DNA from: Methylotuvimicrobium alcaliphilum 20Z
GTDB taxonomy: Bacteria; Pseudomonadota; Gammaproteobacteria; Methylococcales; Methylomonadaceae
Assembly (NCBI RefSeq): GCF_000968535.2
Contig: NC_016112.1
Coordinates: forward strand, 2,108,001 to 2,172,000
Length of the DNA: 64,000 nucleotides
Reading direction: 5' to 3'
How positions within the stretch are numbered: the stretch's first letter is position 1; each line of letters starts with the position of its first letter. Made by a program: the position numbers and the translations under genes. Below are positions 16,826 through 25,978 of this stretch, in pieces. The notes below the pieces were generated by a model that was given only the letters and a program-made list of their open reading frames with translations, did not search any database and had not been told where the DNA came from.

Positions 16826-18580
16826 ATGAATTTTTTACAGCAGCTTCCAAAGTTTTTATTCTTCACGGGCAAAGGCGGCGTCGGTAAAACTTCCTTGTCT
16901 TGTGCCACGGCGGTGCATCTGGCCGATGCCGGTAAGAAGGTATTGCTGGTCAGTACCGATCCCGCGTCGAATGTCGGTCAGGTTTTCGGCACCGTTATCG
17001 GCCACCGCATCGCGCCGATTTCTGAGGTCGGTAATCTCGAAGCACTGGAAATCGATCCGGTGCAGGCGGCCGCGCTGTACCGCGAGCGCATCGTCGGTCC
17101 GATACGCGGAAAATTGCCGGAATCGGCGGTCAACAGCATCGAAGAGCAATTGTCCGGCGCCTGCACGACCGAAATCGCCGCCTTCGACGAATTCACCGCT
17201 TTACTGACCGATGCCGAACTGATCAAACGTTACGATCATATCGTCTTCGATACCGCGCCGACCGGACACACGATTCGCCTGCTGCAATTACCCGGTGCTT
17301 GGGGCAACTTCATCGAAAGCAATCCCGAAGGCGCTTCCTGCCTGGGGCCATTGGCCGGGCTCGAAAAACAGCAGCAACGCTATCAACAGGCAGTCGCGGC
17401 TCTCTCGGATCCGTCGCGCACGCGCTTGGTTCTGGTGGCCCGCGCTCAGTCCTCTACTTTACAGGAAGTGGCGCGAACCAGCGGCGAGTTGGCCGACACC
17501 GGTCTGAGCAATCAATATCTGGTAATCAACGGCCTTATGCCCGAATCCGAAACCTCCGATCCTTTGGCCGAGGCGATCTTTCAGCGCGAAAGCCGAGCGC
17601 TCAAATCCCTGCTTGAGCCATTGCGTGAATTGAAGACCGATTACACCCGCTTGTTGCCTTGCAATTTGGTCGGCCTGAATGCATTGCGTTCGTTGTTGAA
17701 TGAGGATCAGCAGACCGCCGAGGCGACCGACGGCAATTATCAATTACCCGACCTGCCTTCGTTGCAGGCGATGATCGACGAGATGGCTCAACCGGGTCAC
17801 GGCTTGATCATGCTGATGGGCAAAGGCGGCGTCGGCAAAACCACGCTGTCCGCCGCGATCGCGATAGCTCTGGCCGAACGCGGTTATCGGGTGCTTCTAA
17901 CGACGACCGATCCGGCTGCACATTTGACCGAAACCCTGGCCGGCGAGATAGACAACTTGACGGTCAGCCGCATCGATCCGCAAGCGGAAACGGAACGCTA
18001 TCGTCAACATATCCTGGAGACCAAAGGCAAAAAACTCGACACTCAGGGTCGAGCGCTGCTCGAAGAGGATTTGCGTTCGCCGTGCACCGAGGAGATCGCG
18101 GTATTTCAAGCCTTCTCGGGTGCCATCCGCGAGGCCTCGGCGCATTTCGTCGTGATGGATACCGCGCCGACCGGGCATACCTTGCTGTTGCTGGATGCGA
18201 CCGGATCGTATCATCGTGAAATCGCCAGGCACATGGAGGGCAAGTCGTTGCATTTCAAGACGCCGATGATGCGTCTTCAAGATCCCGAGCAAACCAAGGT
18301 GTTGATTGCGACATTGGCCGAAACGACCCCGGTACTCGAGGCGGCGAACCTGCAGGAGGATCTGCGCCGGGCCGGCATCGAGCCCTGGGCCTGGATCGTC
18401 AACAGCAGCTTGGTAGCGGCCCGGCCTACCTCGGCTTTGCTGCGGCAACGCGCAAACGAAGAGCAACAGCAATTGGCCTTGATACGGCAAGACCATGCCG
18501 AGCGACTGGCCATCGTGCCCGTGCAAATGCGGGAGCCGGTCGGCGTGGAGCGTCTGCGAGCCCTGTTGTCATCAAAATAA
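16826..18580 (+). CDS. arsA: Arsenite efflux ATPase ArsA
   Basis: A 584-residue double ATPase. Two P-loops GKGGVGKT are at about residues 15-22 and 332-339, each followed by a DTAPTGHTxRLL/LLLL signal-transduction stretch. The metalloid-binding cysteines occur in ACTTEI and PCTEEI. It binds arsenite from ArsD and drives the membrane permease. I start at the ATG 9 bases after the arsD stop; a TTG directly after the stop is an alternative and would add 3 residues. No clear Shine-Dalgarno, so coupling to arsD is likely. Confidence 0.94.
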   Translation: MNFLQQLPKFLFFTGKGGVGKTSLSCATAVHLADAGKKVLLVSTDPASNVGQVFGTVIGHRIAPISEVGNLEALEIDPVQAAALYRERIVGPIRGKLPESAVNSIEEQLSGACTTEIAAFDEFTALLTDAELIKRYDHIVFDTAPTGHTIRLLQLPGAWGNFIESNPEGASCLGPLAGLEKQQQRYQQAVAALSDPSRTRLVLVARAQSSTLQEVARTSGELADTGLSNQYLVINGLMPESETSDPLAEAIFQRESRALKSLLEPLRELKTDYTRLLPCNLVGLNALRSLLNEDQQTAEATDGNYQLPDLPSLQAMIDEMAQPGHGLIMLMGKGGVGKTTLSAAIAIALAERGYRVLLTTTDPAAHLTETLAGEIDNLTVSRIDPQAETERYRQHILETKGKKLDTQGRALLEEDLRSPCTEEIAVFQAFSGAIREASAHFVVMDTAPTGHTLLLLDATGSYHREIARHMEGKSLHFKTPMMRLQDPEQTKVLIATLAETTPVLEAANLQEDLRRAGIEPWAWIVNSSLVAARPTSALLRQRANEEQQQLALIRQDHAERLAIVPVQMREPVGVERLRALLSSK

Positions 18581-18624
18581 TAATTGATCAGGCAAAGGAA
18601 AATTAAAAAAGTATTGACAAGCGA

Positions 18625-19701
18625 TTAACTATTGATATTCGGTTCTTCGCTTTGTTGTTCCAGCCAGGCTCTCCATACCGCCAATAATACCGCTAGGATG
18701 ATTGGGCCTAAAAATAACCCGACCGCTCCGAAAGAAGCCAAGCCGCCGAGAACGCCGAAAAAGACGACTAAAAAAGGAACGCGGCCCGCACCGCTGATAA
18801 TAATCGGACGGATAACGTTGTCGATAGTACTGACCACTAACGAACCCCATAGAAGTACACCTATTCCATCCGAGACCCGGTCGATAAAAATTAATGTGGT
18901 GCCGATTGGTATCCAAACCAAAGCGGCCCCCACCATCGGTACCAAAGCCAGTAAGGCAGTAATTGCGCCGAAGAGGGCAGGGGCCTGAACATCAGCGATA
19001 TAAAAGCCCAAACCGGCTAAAAGTCCTTGACTCAATGCGGTAAGAACCAAGCCGTAAACGACGGCGCTAGTGGTATTGGCGATAGCGTGTAGGTAAATAT
19101 CTTGATGTTTGCCGAGAAATTGCACCAAACCTTTATGGAGTTGCTCCATAACATCTTCACCATCTCTAAAACAAAAAAATAGCGTGACAGTTACGATCCC
19201 GATTTTCATGATGTAATAACCGAGTCCCCCCATGATTTTACCCAGATAACCTAGCGATTGCCTTGCCAAGTCGGTTATCTGTGCGGTAAGGCTAGCCCGG
19301 TCGCTAATCAGTCGATCTAGCCAATCTTGCAAATAATTGCCTAGCCAGGGAATGCGTTTGATAGGTTCAGGTAATTCGTAAGGGCCTTGCAATAAATTAA
19401 ATGCCAATGCCTGATAGGCGATTTTAATTTCTTCTTGTAGGAGTGTGGCAAGTCCGAATACTGCCAGGATAATGATCATGGCAATGATGCCGGTCATGAT
19501 CGACGCGCTGAGATTGCCGTTATCTTTTAATGAAGTGCGCAGCCGCCGATAAGCCGGCCAAGTCGCATAGGCAATGATGAAAGCCCAAGTTAGCGATAAT
19601 AAAAATTCGCTCAATACCCAATAGCCTAAGAGTAATAATCCGGCCAATAAAATACCGGGAATTAAATAGCGTAAAGGCGAATTAGCCGCAAAATAATTCA
19701 T
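18625..19701 (-). CDS. AI-2E transporter family membrane protein
   Basis: A 358-residue inner-membrane protein of the AI-2E exporter/PerM/YdiK family. It opens with PLRYLIPGILLAGLLLLGYWVLSEFLLSLTWAFIIAYATWPAYRRL and has about eight spans. The C-terminal part contains LLALVPMVGAALVWIPIG and DNVIRPIIISG, both typical. Family members range from autoinducer-2 exporters to Na+/H+ antiporters, so the substrate here is unknown. The gene stands alone, with the DegS-like protease gene about 200 bases upstream in the same direction. Confidence 0.88.
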   Translation of the reverse strand: MNYFAANSPLRYLIPGILLAGLLLLGYWVLSEFLLSLTWAFIIAYATWPAYRRLRTSLKDNGNLSASIMTGIIAMIIILAVFGLATLLQEEIKIAYQALAFNLLQGPYELPEPIKRIPWLGNYLQDWLDRLISDRASLTAQITDLARQSLGYLGKIMGGLGYYIMKIGIVTVTLFFCFRDGEDVMEQLHKGLVQFLGKHQDIYLHAIANTTSAVVYGLVLTALSQGLLAGLGFYIADVQAPALFGAITALLALVPMVGAALVWIPIGTTLIFIDRVSDGIGVLLWGSLVVSTIDNVIRPIIISGAGRVPFLVVFFGVLGGLASFGAVGLFLGPIILAVLLAVWRAWLEQQSEEPNINS

Positions 19702-19837
19702 CTGCGCTCGATAAAAGATGTCATGAAATAATCGTTCATCATATCATCGTTATTGCAAAATGCCTGATTTCGGTGAATGGGGAGGAATTACTAATCATTT
19801 TTCAATGAAAGTATATTTCAAGCGTTAAATTTACGTA

Positions 19838-19884
19838 CTACTCCCTTTTTTTTCTTAAGTGGTTTTTTAATCAAAAGGGAGTAG
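19838..19884. repeat. Hairpin element H, intact copy H1
   Basis: A 47-bp inverted repeat: CTACTCCCTTTT, 23 bases, AAAAGGGAGTAG, with perfect 12-base arms. It lies between the protease stop codon and the AI-2E gene and could act as a terminator for the protease gene, although no clean U-tract follows the stem. A second copy at 57152-57440 is split by another repeat. Confidence 0.6.
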
Positions 19885-19897
19885 AACATTATCTCGC

Positions 19898-21040
19898 TTA
19901 TTGTAGCCTTAGCTGTGTCTCGAAGGTTTTCCCGTTTCGCCATACTAAGATTTTAATTGCATCGCCGGCGCTGTACTTATCCAACATATCCAATAAGGTT
20001 TCCATGTCTCGGACCGATTTATTTTCTACAGAGAGGATAATATCTCCGGGGATGATGTTGCCGGCATCATCGATGGAACTGCCTTTCAGTCCGGCCTTGT
20101 CGGCTGGAAACCCCTGCTTGACTTCCAAAATCAACAAGCCTGTCACCCCGAGATTTTGCGTGATCATCGCGCTGACACGGTTGTCGGAACCGATACCGAT
20201 GACCGGTCTGATATAGCGCCCTTTGTCTATCAGCATCGGCACGATTCTATTAATAGTGTCGACCGGCACGGCAAAACCAATGCCGGCGCTGGCGCCGGAC
20301 GGGCTGAAAATGGCGGTATTGATCCCGATCAATCGGCCCGCGCTATCGAGTAAAGGACCGCCGGAATTGCCGGGATTGACGGCAGCGTCGGTTTGAATCA
20401 AGTCATCGTAAGTCTGTCCCGGCGCAGGGGCTATCGAACGGTTGAGAGCCGAGATAACGCCGGTAGTCAGCGTATGATCCAAACCGAACGGATTGCCGAT
20501 CGCAAAGACCGATTGACCAACCTTAAGCTCTTTACTGGAACCTATAGGGATAGGCATGGTTTTGTCGAAAGGGACCAAAATACGAAGGACGGCGAGATCG
20601 TGCTCGGGGCTCGTTCCGACCAACGAAGCGCGAAGGTTGCGTTGGTCTTGAAGGCGGACCCAAGCTTCCGATGCGCCGGCCAATACATGATGATTGGTCA
20701 CGATAAAACCGCGTTCATCCCAAAAAAAACCGCTGCCGCTGCCTCTGGGGACGCGTGTAACATCTCGAGTCCAGGGGTTGACGCGTCTGCCGATCGTGCT
20801 GATATTGACGACCGAGGGACTGGCTTGCTCAAAAATCGATATCGTGGTTAGTTCCGTTTCGGTGAGGGTGCCGCGCGGCGTGACGGCTCGCGGCTCAGCG
20901 CTTTTCGGGCTGAACAGCGTTGGATAATGCTGCAAAATATAGACAGCGGCAAAAAGAATGATCGCGCCGAATACGGCCAGACGGATGAGTCTCAATAATT
21001 GAATGAATAAAGTGGATGGCATGGTGTATTGGCGGGGCAT
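19898..21040 (-). CDS. DegS/AlgW-like serine protease with one PDZ domain
   Basis: A 380-residue HtrA-family protease. A membrane anchor spans about residues 17-36. The trypsin-like catalytic triad is His118 (VTNHHVLAG), Asp148 (SPEHDLAVLRI) and Ser226 (NPGNSGGPL). A single PDZ domain follows at about 285-375. One PDZ plus a membrane anchor fits DegS/AlgW, which start the sigmaE envelope-stress cascade by cutting RseA; DegP and DegQ have two PDZ domains. The start at 21040 has no clear Shine-Dalgarno, and the ATG at 21022 is possible. No rseA or rpoE is adjacent. Confidence 0.88.
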   Translation of the reverse strand: MPRQYTMPSTLFIQLLRLIRLAVFGAIILFAAVYILQHYPTLFSPKSAEPRAVTPRGTLTETELTTISIFEQASPSVVNISTIGRRVNPWTRDVTRVPRGSGSGFFWDERGFIVTNHHVLAGASEAWVRLQDQRNLRASLVGTSPEHDLAVLRILVPFDKTMPIPIGSSKELKVGQSVFAIGNPFGLDHTLTTGVISALNRSIAPAPGQTYDDLIQTDAAVNPGNSGGPLLDSAGRLIGINTAIFSPSGASAGIGFAVPVDTINRIVPMLIDKGRYIRPVIGIGSDNRVSAMITQNLGVTGLLILEVKQGFPADKAGLKGSSIDDAGNIIPGDIILSVENKSVRDMETLLDMLDKYSAGDAIKILVWRNGKTFETQLRLQ

Positions 21041-21170
21041 TTGCTATTAAAGTTATGGCAAACTTTATCAGGAATTACGTAAAAGGGTTAAAGCTATTGC
21101 ATCTGAACGTTGCTATGCCGGCATGTACTCATTGTTTTAGCATTGAACATAAATTATTCGAGCAATCTAG

Positions 21171-21274
21171 CCCGTCAAAGGACGCCGTGAATGTCGATTT
21201 TGCAGGAGCAAAAATCGACCTAGCACCCCGGTGCCTTCTTAGGCACTGCCGAAATTTGAAGTGCGGAAGGTATA
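21171..21274 (-). repeat. Mosaic palindromic repeat, type A, partial copy A3
   Basis: A 104-bp truncated copy with the right-hand part only. CCCGTCAAAGGACGCCGTGA leads straight into the hairpin module GTCGATTTT - GCAGGAGC - AAAATCGAC, then a CGAAATTTGAAGTGCGGAAG end and TATA. The TATACC-side half is missing. It lies between the DegS-like gene and the outer-membrane-like gene. Confidence 0.7.
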
Positions 21275-21334
21275 ACTTCTACCATGAAGAAAACAACACC
21301 TCGCTAAGTATAAAAACGTTCACGATATTCGGGA

Positions 21335-22108
21335 TCAAAACGCATAAATCATTCGCCAAGATCCAAGCCAATTGGTTTCTTTGCGATTGGCTTGGCTTAA
21401 GCCTACGCCGAATTGTAATGTTGCGTGATTGGTGATATCCCAATGAATTTGCGGCATCAACAAATAAGTCCAGTCGGACTTTTCGCGAAACTCATTATTC
21501 ATTTCAATGCCAAAAGTTAAATCCTGGGAATAATCATAAAACCAAGTCGTGTTGAATAAGCCCACGAAATGCCCGTCGCGCTCCATATCGTCGCGCCTCA
21601 TTCCGATCATATTAAAATTGCTGATCTCGGAATTAAAGCGATAACCGGCCAAATACAGTGCATCGATGGAATATTTTTCGGTATCGCGGTCGTGATAACC
21701 GATCATTTGCCAGCCGTGTATGAAGTGATCGTTAAAACCGGTGCCGATCGTGCCTTGCAGACCTAGTTTGTATTCGCTTAACCTTAAATTGTCGAAAGGC
21801 AGTTCAAATTCGATGGCAAAGTCGTCGAATAACCCGAATTCGAATTCCGGCGCCCATTCGGTATTGCCAGTACGTAGCGAGTGCTCGGCTAGCACGTTAA
21901 CTTCAGCATCGCCTTGCCTGACGCCGAGCGGTCGCACCATATCGAAGACCATCGGTTCGGGAATATGGGGGGCGCCGCTACTGAGCGCGGCATCGCCTTC
22001 TTCGGTTCTCATCGTTTCGGCACTGGCCGTTTGGATTGTATGTAAGCAGGCGAGGGCGGTTAGCAGAATGATATTGAATGGCGAAGCCGGTGAGTTGGTT
22101 GAATGCAT
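21335..22108 (-). CDS. Exported beta-barrel-like protein of unknown function
   Basis: A 257-residue protein with a signal peptide (MHSTNSPASPFNIILLTALACLHTIQTASA). The mature part is built of alternating amphipathic strands (EFEFGLFDDFAIEFELPF, FNTTWFYDYSQDLTFGIEMNNEF, HATLQFGVGLSQ) and ends in ...WRMIYAF. A C-terminal Phe with alternating hydrophobic residues is the recognition signal of outer-membrane barrels. I place the start at ATG 22108, which has AGGAG five bases upstream. Family and substrate are not recognised. It may be an outer-membrane protein of roughly ten strands. Confidence 0.7.
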   Translation of the reverse strand: MHSTNSPASPFNIILLTALACLHTIQTASAETMRTEEGDAALSSGAPHIPEPMVFDMVRPLGVRQGDAEVNVLAEHSLRTGNTEWAPEFEFGLFDDFAIEFELPFDNLRLSEYKLGLQGTIGTGFNDHFIHGWQMIGYHDRDTEKYSIDALYLAGYRFNSEISNFNMIGMRRDDMERDGHFVGLFNTTWFYDYSQDLTFGIEMNNEFREKSDWTYLLMPQIHWDITNHATLQFGVGLSQANRKETNWLGSWRMIYAF

Positions 22109-22293
22109 GGTTTCTCCTGAACGCAAAACGGAATCCTGTAAAACAAATAGGTTTGAAATTTCTCTTTAAAAAATTTTAGACTATAAACGATTAAACTTAC
22201 ATCTTGCTTGCAAGATTATCATTCCAGCAATTCTCTGTGAAAGCATTGTTATCGTGTTTATTCTTTTCATACTGAAAAATCATGCGACTTCAT

Positions 22294-22515
22294 AGAAGGT
22301 GTGGGGTGAGCCTGCATCATAGGCGTTAACTTAAGAAAATAACGCGTCATTCCGCCAGGGATTGGCGGAATCCAGTGCCATGGATGGCAATGCGTAGCTT
22401 CACTTTCATGTAACCTGGATATCGGCAATCCATGCCGATATGACGAATAATGCACCATAGAGTAAGCACTAAATTGGCGCTTATGGGGTGTGCCTGTTGA
22501 GGAACGCCTTAAAAT
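22294..22515. repeat. Type-G repeat remnants (G1)
   Basis: This occupies much of the 539-base gap between the barrel-like gene and pyk. AAGGTGTGGGGTGAGCCTG at 22296 and GGGGTGTGCCTGTTGAGGAA near 22485 both match the left end of type-G repeats, so two broken left ends are present. Between them is a separate hairpin, TTCCGCCAGGGATTGGCGGAA, with the module CCATGGATGG beside it, and ATCGGCAATCCATGCCGAT. No gene was found in the remaining bases (22516-22647), which hold a GACGGCGTTCTTGCTGTCAA inverted region. Confidence 0.5.
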
Positions 22516-22647
22516 CAAGCGGCGCTTTTGACGGCGTTCTTGCTGTCAAAAGCTTCCACCGTCTCCCTCTGTGCCTCCGATAAACCGGCTCACTTCTGTG
22601 TTGGTCATTGATCATTCAATGGCGGCATAAACCCGTCGGAATTCCGA

Positions 22648-24555
22648 TTACCAGTGTAACGCCCTAAGTCTGGGGAATTTTTTCCGTTGATGTTCTTGCA
22701 TTCTTATCATGACATTAATCAGGGCCTGCAGTGCATCTAGAATATAGGGACCTTTGTTCAACATCACGCATTCGGCACGAACCGCCATCGCTGCATCGGT
22801 AAATTCGGGGCGCGATTTAGCGCCTTTTTTGGCAATGGTTTCCAAGACCTGTGTCGCCCAAATAACCGGTACGTGAGCGGCTTCGCAAAGCCATAGCAAT
22901 TCTTCTTGGATTTCGGCGAGCCGAGCGCTACCCAATTCCACAGCCAAATCGCCTCGAGCGATCATGATACCGAGACTGTGCCGGCCTATCGTGCCGAGAA
23001 TGATCTCGGGCAGATTTCTAACGGCCCGGTTGGTTTCGATCTTCGCGATGATCGGTAAATCGGTCGCGCCGCGTTGCGCCAATTCTTCGATCAAACATTC
23101 CATATCGGCAAGAGATTCGACAAACGAAAAGCCGATCATGTCGGCGTGCGTACAGGCAAAGTTGAGATCCTCTCTGTCTTTATCGCTTAAAGCGGGTAAG
23201 TCGAGTTCGGTTTCGGGAAAATTAATGCCTTTATCGCTTCGTATCGTGACGCCATTGCTGCGAGCGTGAGTGATTTTAAGCAAAACGCCTGCCTCGGTTA
23301 GCTTGTCAACCACGGCACCCACTTTACCGTCGTCTATCCAAACCGCTTGGGTGGGTTGGAGTTTGCTAATGGCTGAAGACAATGTACAGCCGATTTGAGC
23401 CGGTTTTATCGGCACGCCACTTTCGTCGTACTGTGCCGGTGCACCGTCGATGCCGTGATCGGTCAACAATAAAAAGTCGTCCTTGAAAACCTTGATCAAT
23501 TTCGGAGCGCCGGAAAACTCGCCTAAACGATAAACAACCTCGGGAATGTTTTCGTTTTCGGCAATAGGCGGCATCCAAGTAAGATCGCATCCTGAGGGTA
23601 AAAAAGCCGGCTGGCCGCAACAAGCCAGCCATGCGTGTTCGGATATCGGCTTCTCAATCGTTAGCATACGTTGTTTGCCGCGCGCATCGACGAAACCGAG
23701 GCGGTGGCCTGCGGCCAAGACCTTAAATAATTCCGTTGGGATGGCGACTCGAAACAGCGTGTCTTCGCCTTCGAGTAACGGTTCCGAGCATGCCGCATCG
23801 AACAATACGATTCGTCCAGGTTCGACGACGTTACCGTAAGCGTCCCGCTTGACCTTGATGTGATGGATCGCGGGACCGAGCTCAATAGGTCCGGTTCTTA
23901 TTTTGTGTCCGGCTAAGTCCATCAAGATACGGCAATCCCTCCCAATTTCGACTTCGGCGCGGCGGATGTTTCTGATCATGGAATGCCAGATAATGGGTTC
24001 GTCGTGGGCGCAATTGATCCGTGCGCAAGTCATGCCCTTCGAAAGCAGCGCCTTGATTAATTTGTAATCCCATGCCGCTTCGCTTGCAAGCGTGACCATG
24101 ACATGGGCTTTGCTGTTTTCGAAATGCGAACCGAACAATTCGACCGTGTGTTGATCGAGTAGTTGCTGACCTCGATTGAAGCCGAGTTCGCTGGGGTTTT
24201 TACCGATTGCTTGATAGCCGGGGTCGAGCGCTCTATGCAATAAGTCGATGACCGTATCCAGTGTCGACATGACGGACGACTCGGCGCGGCCCAATGAGGA
24301 TAGCCCCGCTTGGGCGAGCCGTTCCTGTAAATGGCGCAGATCGAATTGCCGAAGCGCCAGGTAGTGAGCCAAATTCGACGCGCTTTTCGTCAAAACGCCG
24401 GACCGGTAATACTGCGTGTAATTTTGTAAGCGCTTCTCGGCATTGAGGCCGACTTTATGCCGGATTTCCGCTATGTCTTGGAGCAATTGGGACAAAATTT
24501 CACGATAGGGGTCGTTATCGAACGGGAAGGAATGATCTTTAGCGGTCGTAGTCAT
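22648..24555 (-). CDS. Atypical pyruvate kinase-like protein
   Basis: A 635-residue protein with a pyruvate kinase barrel. Substrate-binding landmarks are recognisable but altered: GMTCARINCAHDE (usually RxNFSHG), DLAGHKIRTG (usually DxKGPKIRTG), IIAKIET, IMIARGDLAVELG and VIWATQVLET. The usual VMLSGETA is VMLNKGPYI. About 140 extra residues precede the barrel. The protein stops right after it, so the C-terminal domain that binds allosteric effectors is missing. It probably converts PEP and ADP to pyruvate and ATP without the standard regulation, but the changed motifs leave activity open. Confidence 0.8.
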   Translation of the reverse strand: MTTTAKDHSFPFDNDPYREILSQLLQDIAEIRHKVGLNAEKRLQNYTQYYRSGVLTKSASNLAHYLALRQFDLRHLQERLAQAGLSSLGRAESSVMSTLDTVIDLLHRALDPGYQAIGKNPSELGFNRGQQLLDQHTVELFGSHFENSKAHVMVTLASEAAWDYKLIKALLSKGMTCARINCAHDEPIIWHSMIRNIRRAEVEIGRDCRILMDLAGHKIRTGPIELGPAIHHIKVKRDAYGNVVEPGRIVLFDAACSEPLLEGEDTLFRVAIPTELFKVLAAGHRLGFVDARGKQRMLTIEKPISEHAWLACCGQPAFLPSGCDLTWMPPIAENENIPEVVYRLGEFSGAPKLIKVFKDDFLLLTDHGIDGAPAQYDESGVPIKPAQIGCTLSSAISKLQPTQAVWIDDGKVGAVVDKLTEAGVLLKITHARSNGVTIRSDKGINFPETELDLPALSDKDREDLNFACTHADMIGFSFVESLADMECLIEELAQRGATDLPIIAKIETNRAVRNLPEIILGTIGRHSLGIMIARGDLAVELGSARLAEIQEELLWLCEAAHVPVIWATQVLETIAKKGAKSRPEFTDAAMAVRAECVMLNKGPYILDALQALINVMIRMQEHQRKKFPRLRALHW

Positions 24556-24666
24556 GATTAAGCATCAAAAAAATGTTGCGGCGAGACGGTGTTCGATTTT
24601 AGCCGTGCTTTTTGACAACTTGATGAACCTTCGGGTTGTCGTTGAATCGGCCAAGTATTCAATCAT

Positions 24667-24684
24667 CTGTCATGTTGTTGTCAT
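24667..24684 (+). promoter_or_regulatory. PHO box upstream of pstS
   Basis: Two direct repeats, CTGTCAT and TTGTCAT, are separated by four bases. This matches the PhoB-binding consensus (CTGTCAT-N4-CTGTCAT) with one mismatch. It lies 54 bases before the pstS start, so the operon is probably induced by PhoB-PhoR under phosphate limitation. phoB and phoR are not in the window. Confidence 0.8.
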
Positions 24685-24737
24685 ATTGAGGCGTTAAAGT
24701 TTCTCGTATATCCATTTCATCATTATTTCCGAATATC

Positions 24738-25784
24738 ATGAATAAACAACTTCTCGTATTTGCCGCGTTAGCCTTAATGACCGTTCATTTCACAGCTTCG
24801 GCTAGGAACGTGCGCGACAATATTGTTATTGTCGGTTCTTCGACCGTTTATCCTTTTACCACCGTGGTCGCCGAGCAGTTCGGCAGAATGACTCGATTCA
24901 GGGCGCCGATCGTCGAGGCGACCGGTTCCGGCGGCGGTTTGAAGCTGTTCTGTGCGGGCGTTGGTGTAAGACATCCCGATATCGCCAATTCTTCACGCAG
25001 AATCAAGAGTTCTGAATTCGCGGATTGCCAAAAGAATGGGGTGAGCAGCATCGTCGAAGTCAAGGTCGGTTATGACGGTATCACAATTGCTCGTTCCAAC
25101 AGAGGAAAAGCGTTTGATTTAACGTTGAAGCAGTTGTTTTTAGCATTGGCGAAGGAGGTTCCCGATCCGGATGGTTCCGAAAAAACCGTACCTAATCCTT
25201 ATACTAATTGGCGGCAAATCGATCCTTCTTTACCGGATTCCGCTATCGAAGTTATGGGACCGCCGCCGACTTCCGGCACTCGCGATGCGTTTGTGGAATT
25301 AGCGATGGAGGGCGGCTGCCAAGCCTTTCCATTCATCAAAGCTTTGAAAGACAGTAATGAAAGCGCCTATAGAACGATGTGTCATTCGATACGAGAGGAT
25401 GGCGCGTACGTTGAAGCCGGTGAAAACGATAACTTGATCGTGCAAAAGCTGGATACCAATCCGAATGCTCTGGGGATATTCGGTTTCAGTTTCCTGGACC
25501 AAAACACCGACAGGCTTTTCGGATTGAAAATCGATGGTGTCGAACCGGATTTCGATGAAATCGCTTCCGGTGCATATCCGGTTTCCAGGTCGATGTATAT
25601 TTATGTAAAAAAAGCGCATGTTCCGATGATACCGGGGTTAAAAGAGTTTCTGGAGGAATTTACCAGTGAAAAAGCCTGGGGCGAGGAAGGTTATCTTACA
25701 GATAAAGGCTTGATTCCAATGCCGGTGGATGAGCGTAAGCGCTTTGCCGATGATGTCCGGAATTTGAAGGAATTGGAGTTGTGA
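24738..25784 (+). CDS. pstS: Phosphate ABC transporter substrate-binding protein
   Basis: A 348-residue periplasmic phosphate receptor. The signal peptide MNKQLLVFAALALMTVHFTASA is followed by NIVIVGSSTVYPFTTVVAEQF, the phosphate-loop motif of the PstS family, and by GSGGGLKLFCAG and GPPPTSGTRDAFVELAM. It is somewhat longer than E. coli PstS and belongs to the PstS-like group with two internal Cys. Its stop codon lies inside the first unit of a heptanucleotide tandem repeat. Confidence 0.93.
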   Translation: MNKQLLVFAALALMTVHFTASARNVRDNIVIVGSSTVYPFTTVVAEQFGRMTRFRAPIVEATGSGGGLKLFCAGVGVRHPDIANSSRRIKSSEFADCQKNGVSSIVEVKVGYDGITIARSNRGKAFDLTLKQLFLALAKEVPDPDGSEKTVPNPYTNWRQIDPSLPDSAIEVMGPPPTSGTRDAFVELAMEGGCQAFPFIKALKDSNESAYRTMCHSIREDGAYVEAGENDNLIVQKLDTNPNALGIFGFSFLDQNTDRLFGLKIDGVEPDFDEIASGAYPVSRSMYIYVKKAHVPMIPGLKEFLEEFTSEKAWGEEGYLTDKGLIPMPVDERKRFADDVRNLKELEL

Positions 25785-25833
25785 AAGGTGAAAGGTGAAA
25801 GGTGAAAGGTGAAAGGTGAAAGGTGAAAGGTGA
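25781..25833 (+). repeat. Heptanucleotide tandem repeat (GTGAAAG)
   Basis: Seven perfect head-to-tail copies of GTGAAAG plus a partial eighth start at the last codon of pstS; the TGA stop is part of the first unit. The same heptamer, in degenerate form, recurs at 43634-43696. Confidence 0.9.
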
Positions 25834-25869
25834 ATCGGGGCTTGATAGCTACTCGAAATGCTGAATCAT

Positions 25870-25937
25870 TTCACTATTCACTATTCACTATTCACTATTC
25901 ACCGCTTACCGCTTACCGCTTACTGCTTACTGCTAAC
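25870..25937 (+). repeat. Two further heptanucleotide arrays (TTCACTA, GCTTACC)
   Basis: Four copies of TTCACTA run directly into GCTTACC GCTTACC GCTTACT GCTTACT. All units are 7 bases long. Together with the GTGAAAG array they fill most of the 194-base pstS-pstC gap. Confidence 0.85.
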
Positions 25938-25978
25938 TAAATCTTAACCAACGACGGTAATCGATTTTTTTAAAAAAC

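Noticed and set aside
17897-18526. A 209-codon frame antisense to arsA
   Set aside because: The protein is rich in Arg, Gln and His with no domain; arsA itself is unambiguous.
22267-22518. 83-codon minus-strand frame between the barrel-like gene and pyk
   Set aside because: It covers the G1 remnants and hairpins and has no ribosome-binding site.
25781-25937. CRISPR or PHO-box array between pstS and pstC
   Set aside because: The repeat period is 7 bases with no spacers, and the units do not match the PhoB consensus.
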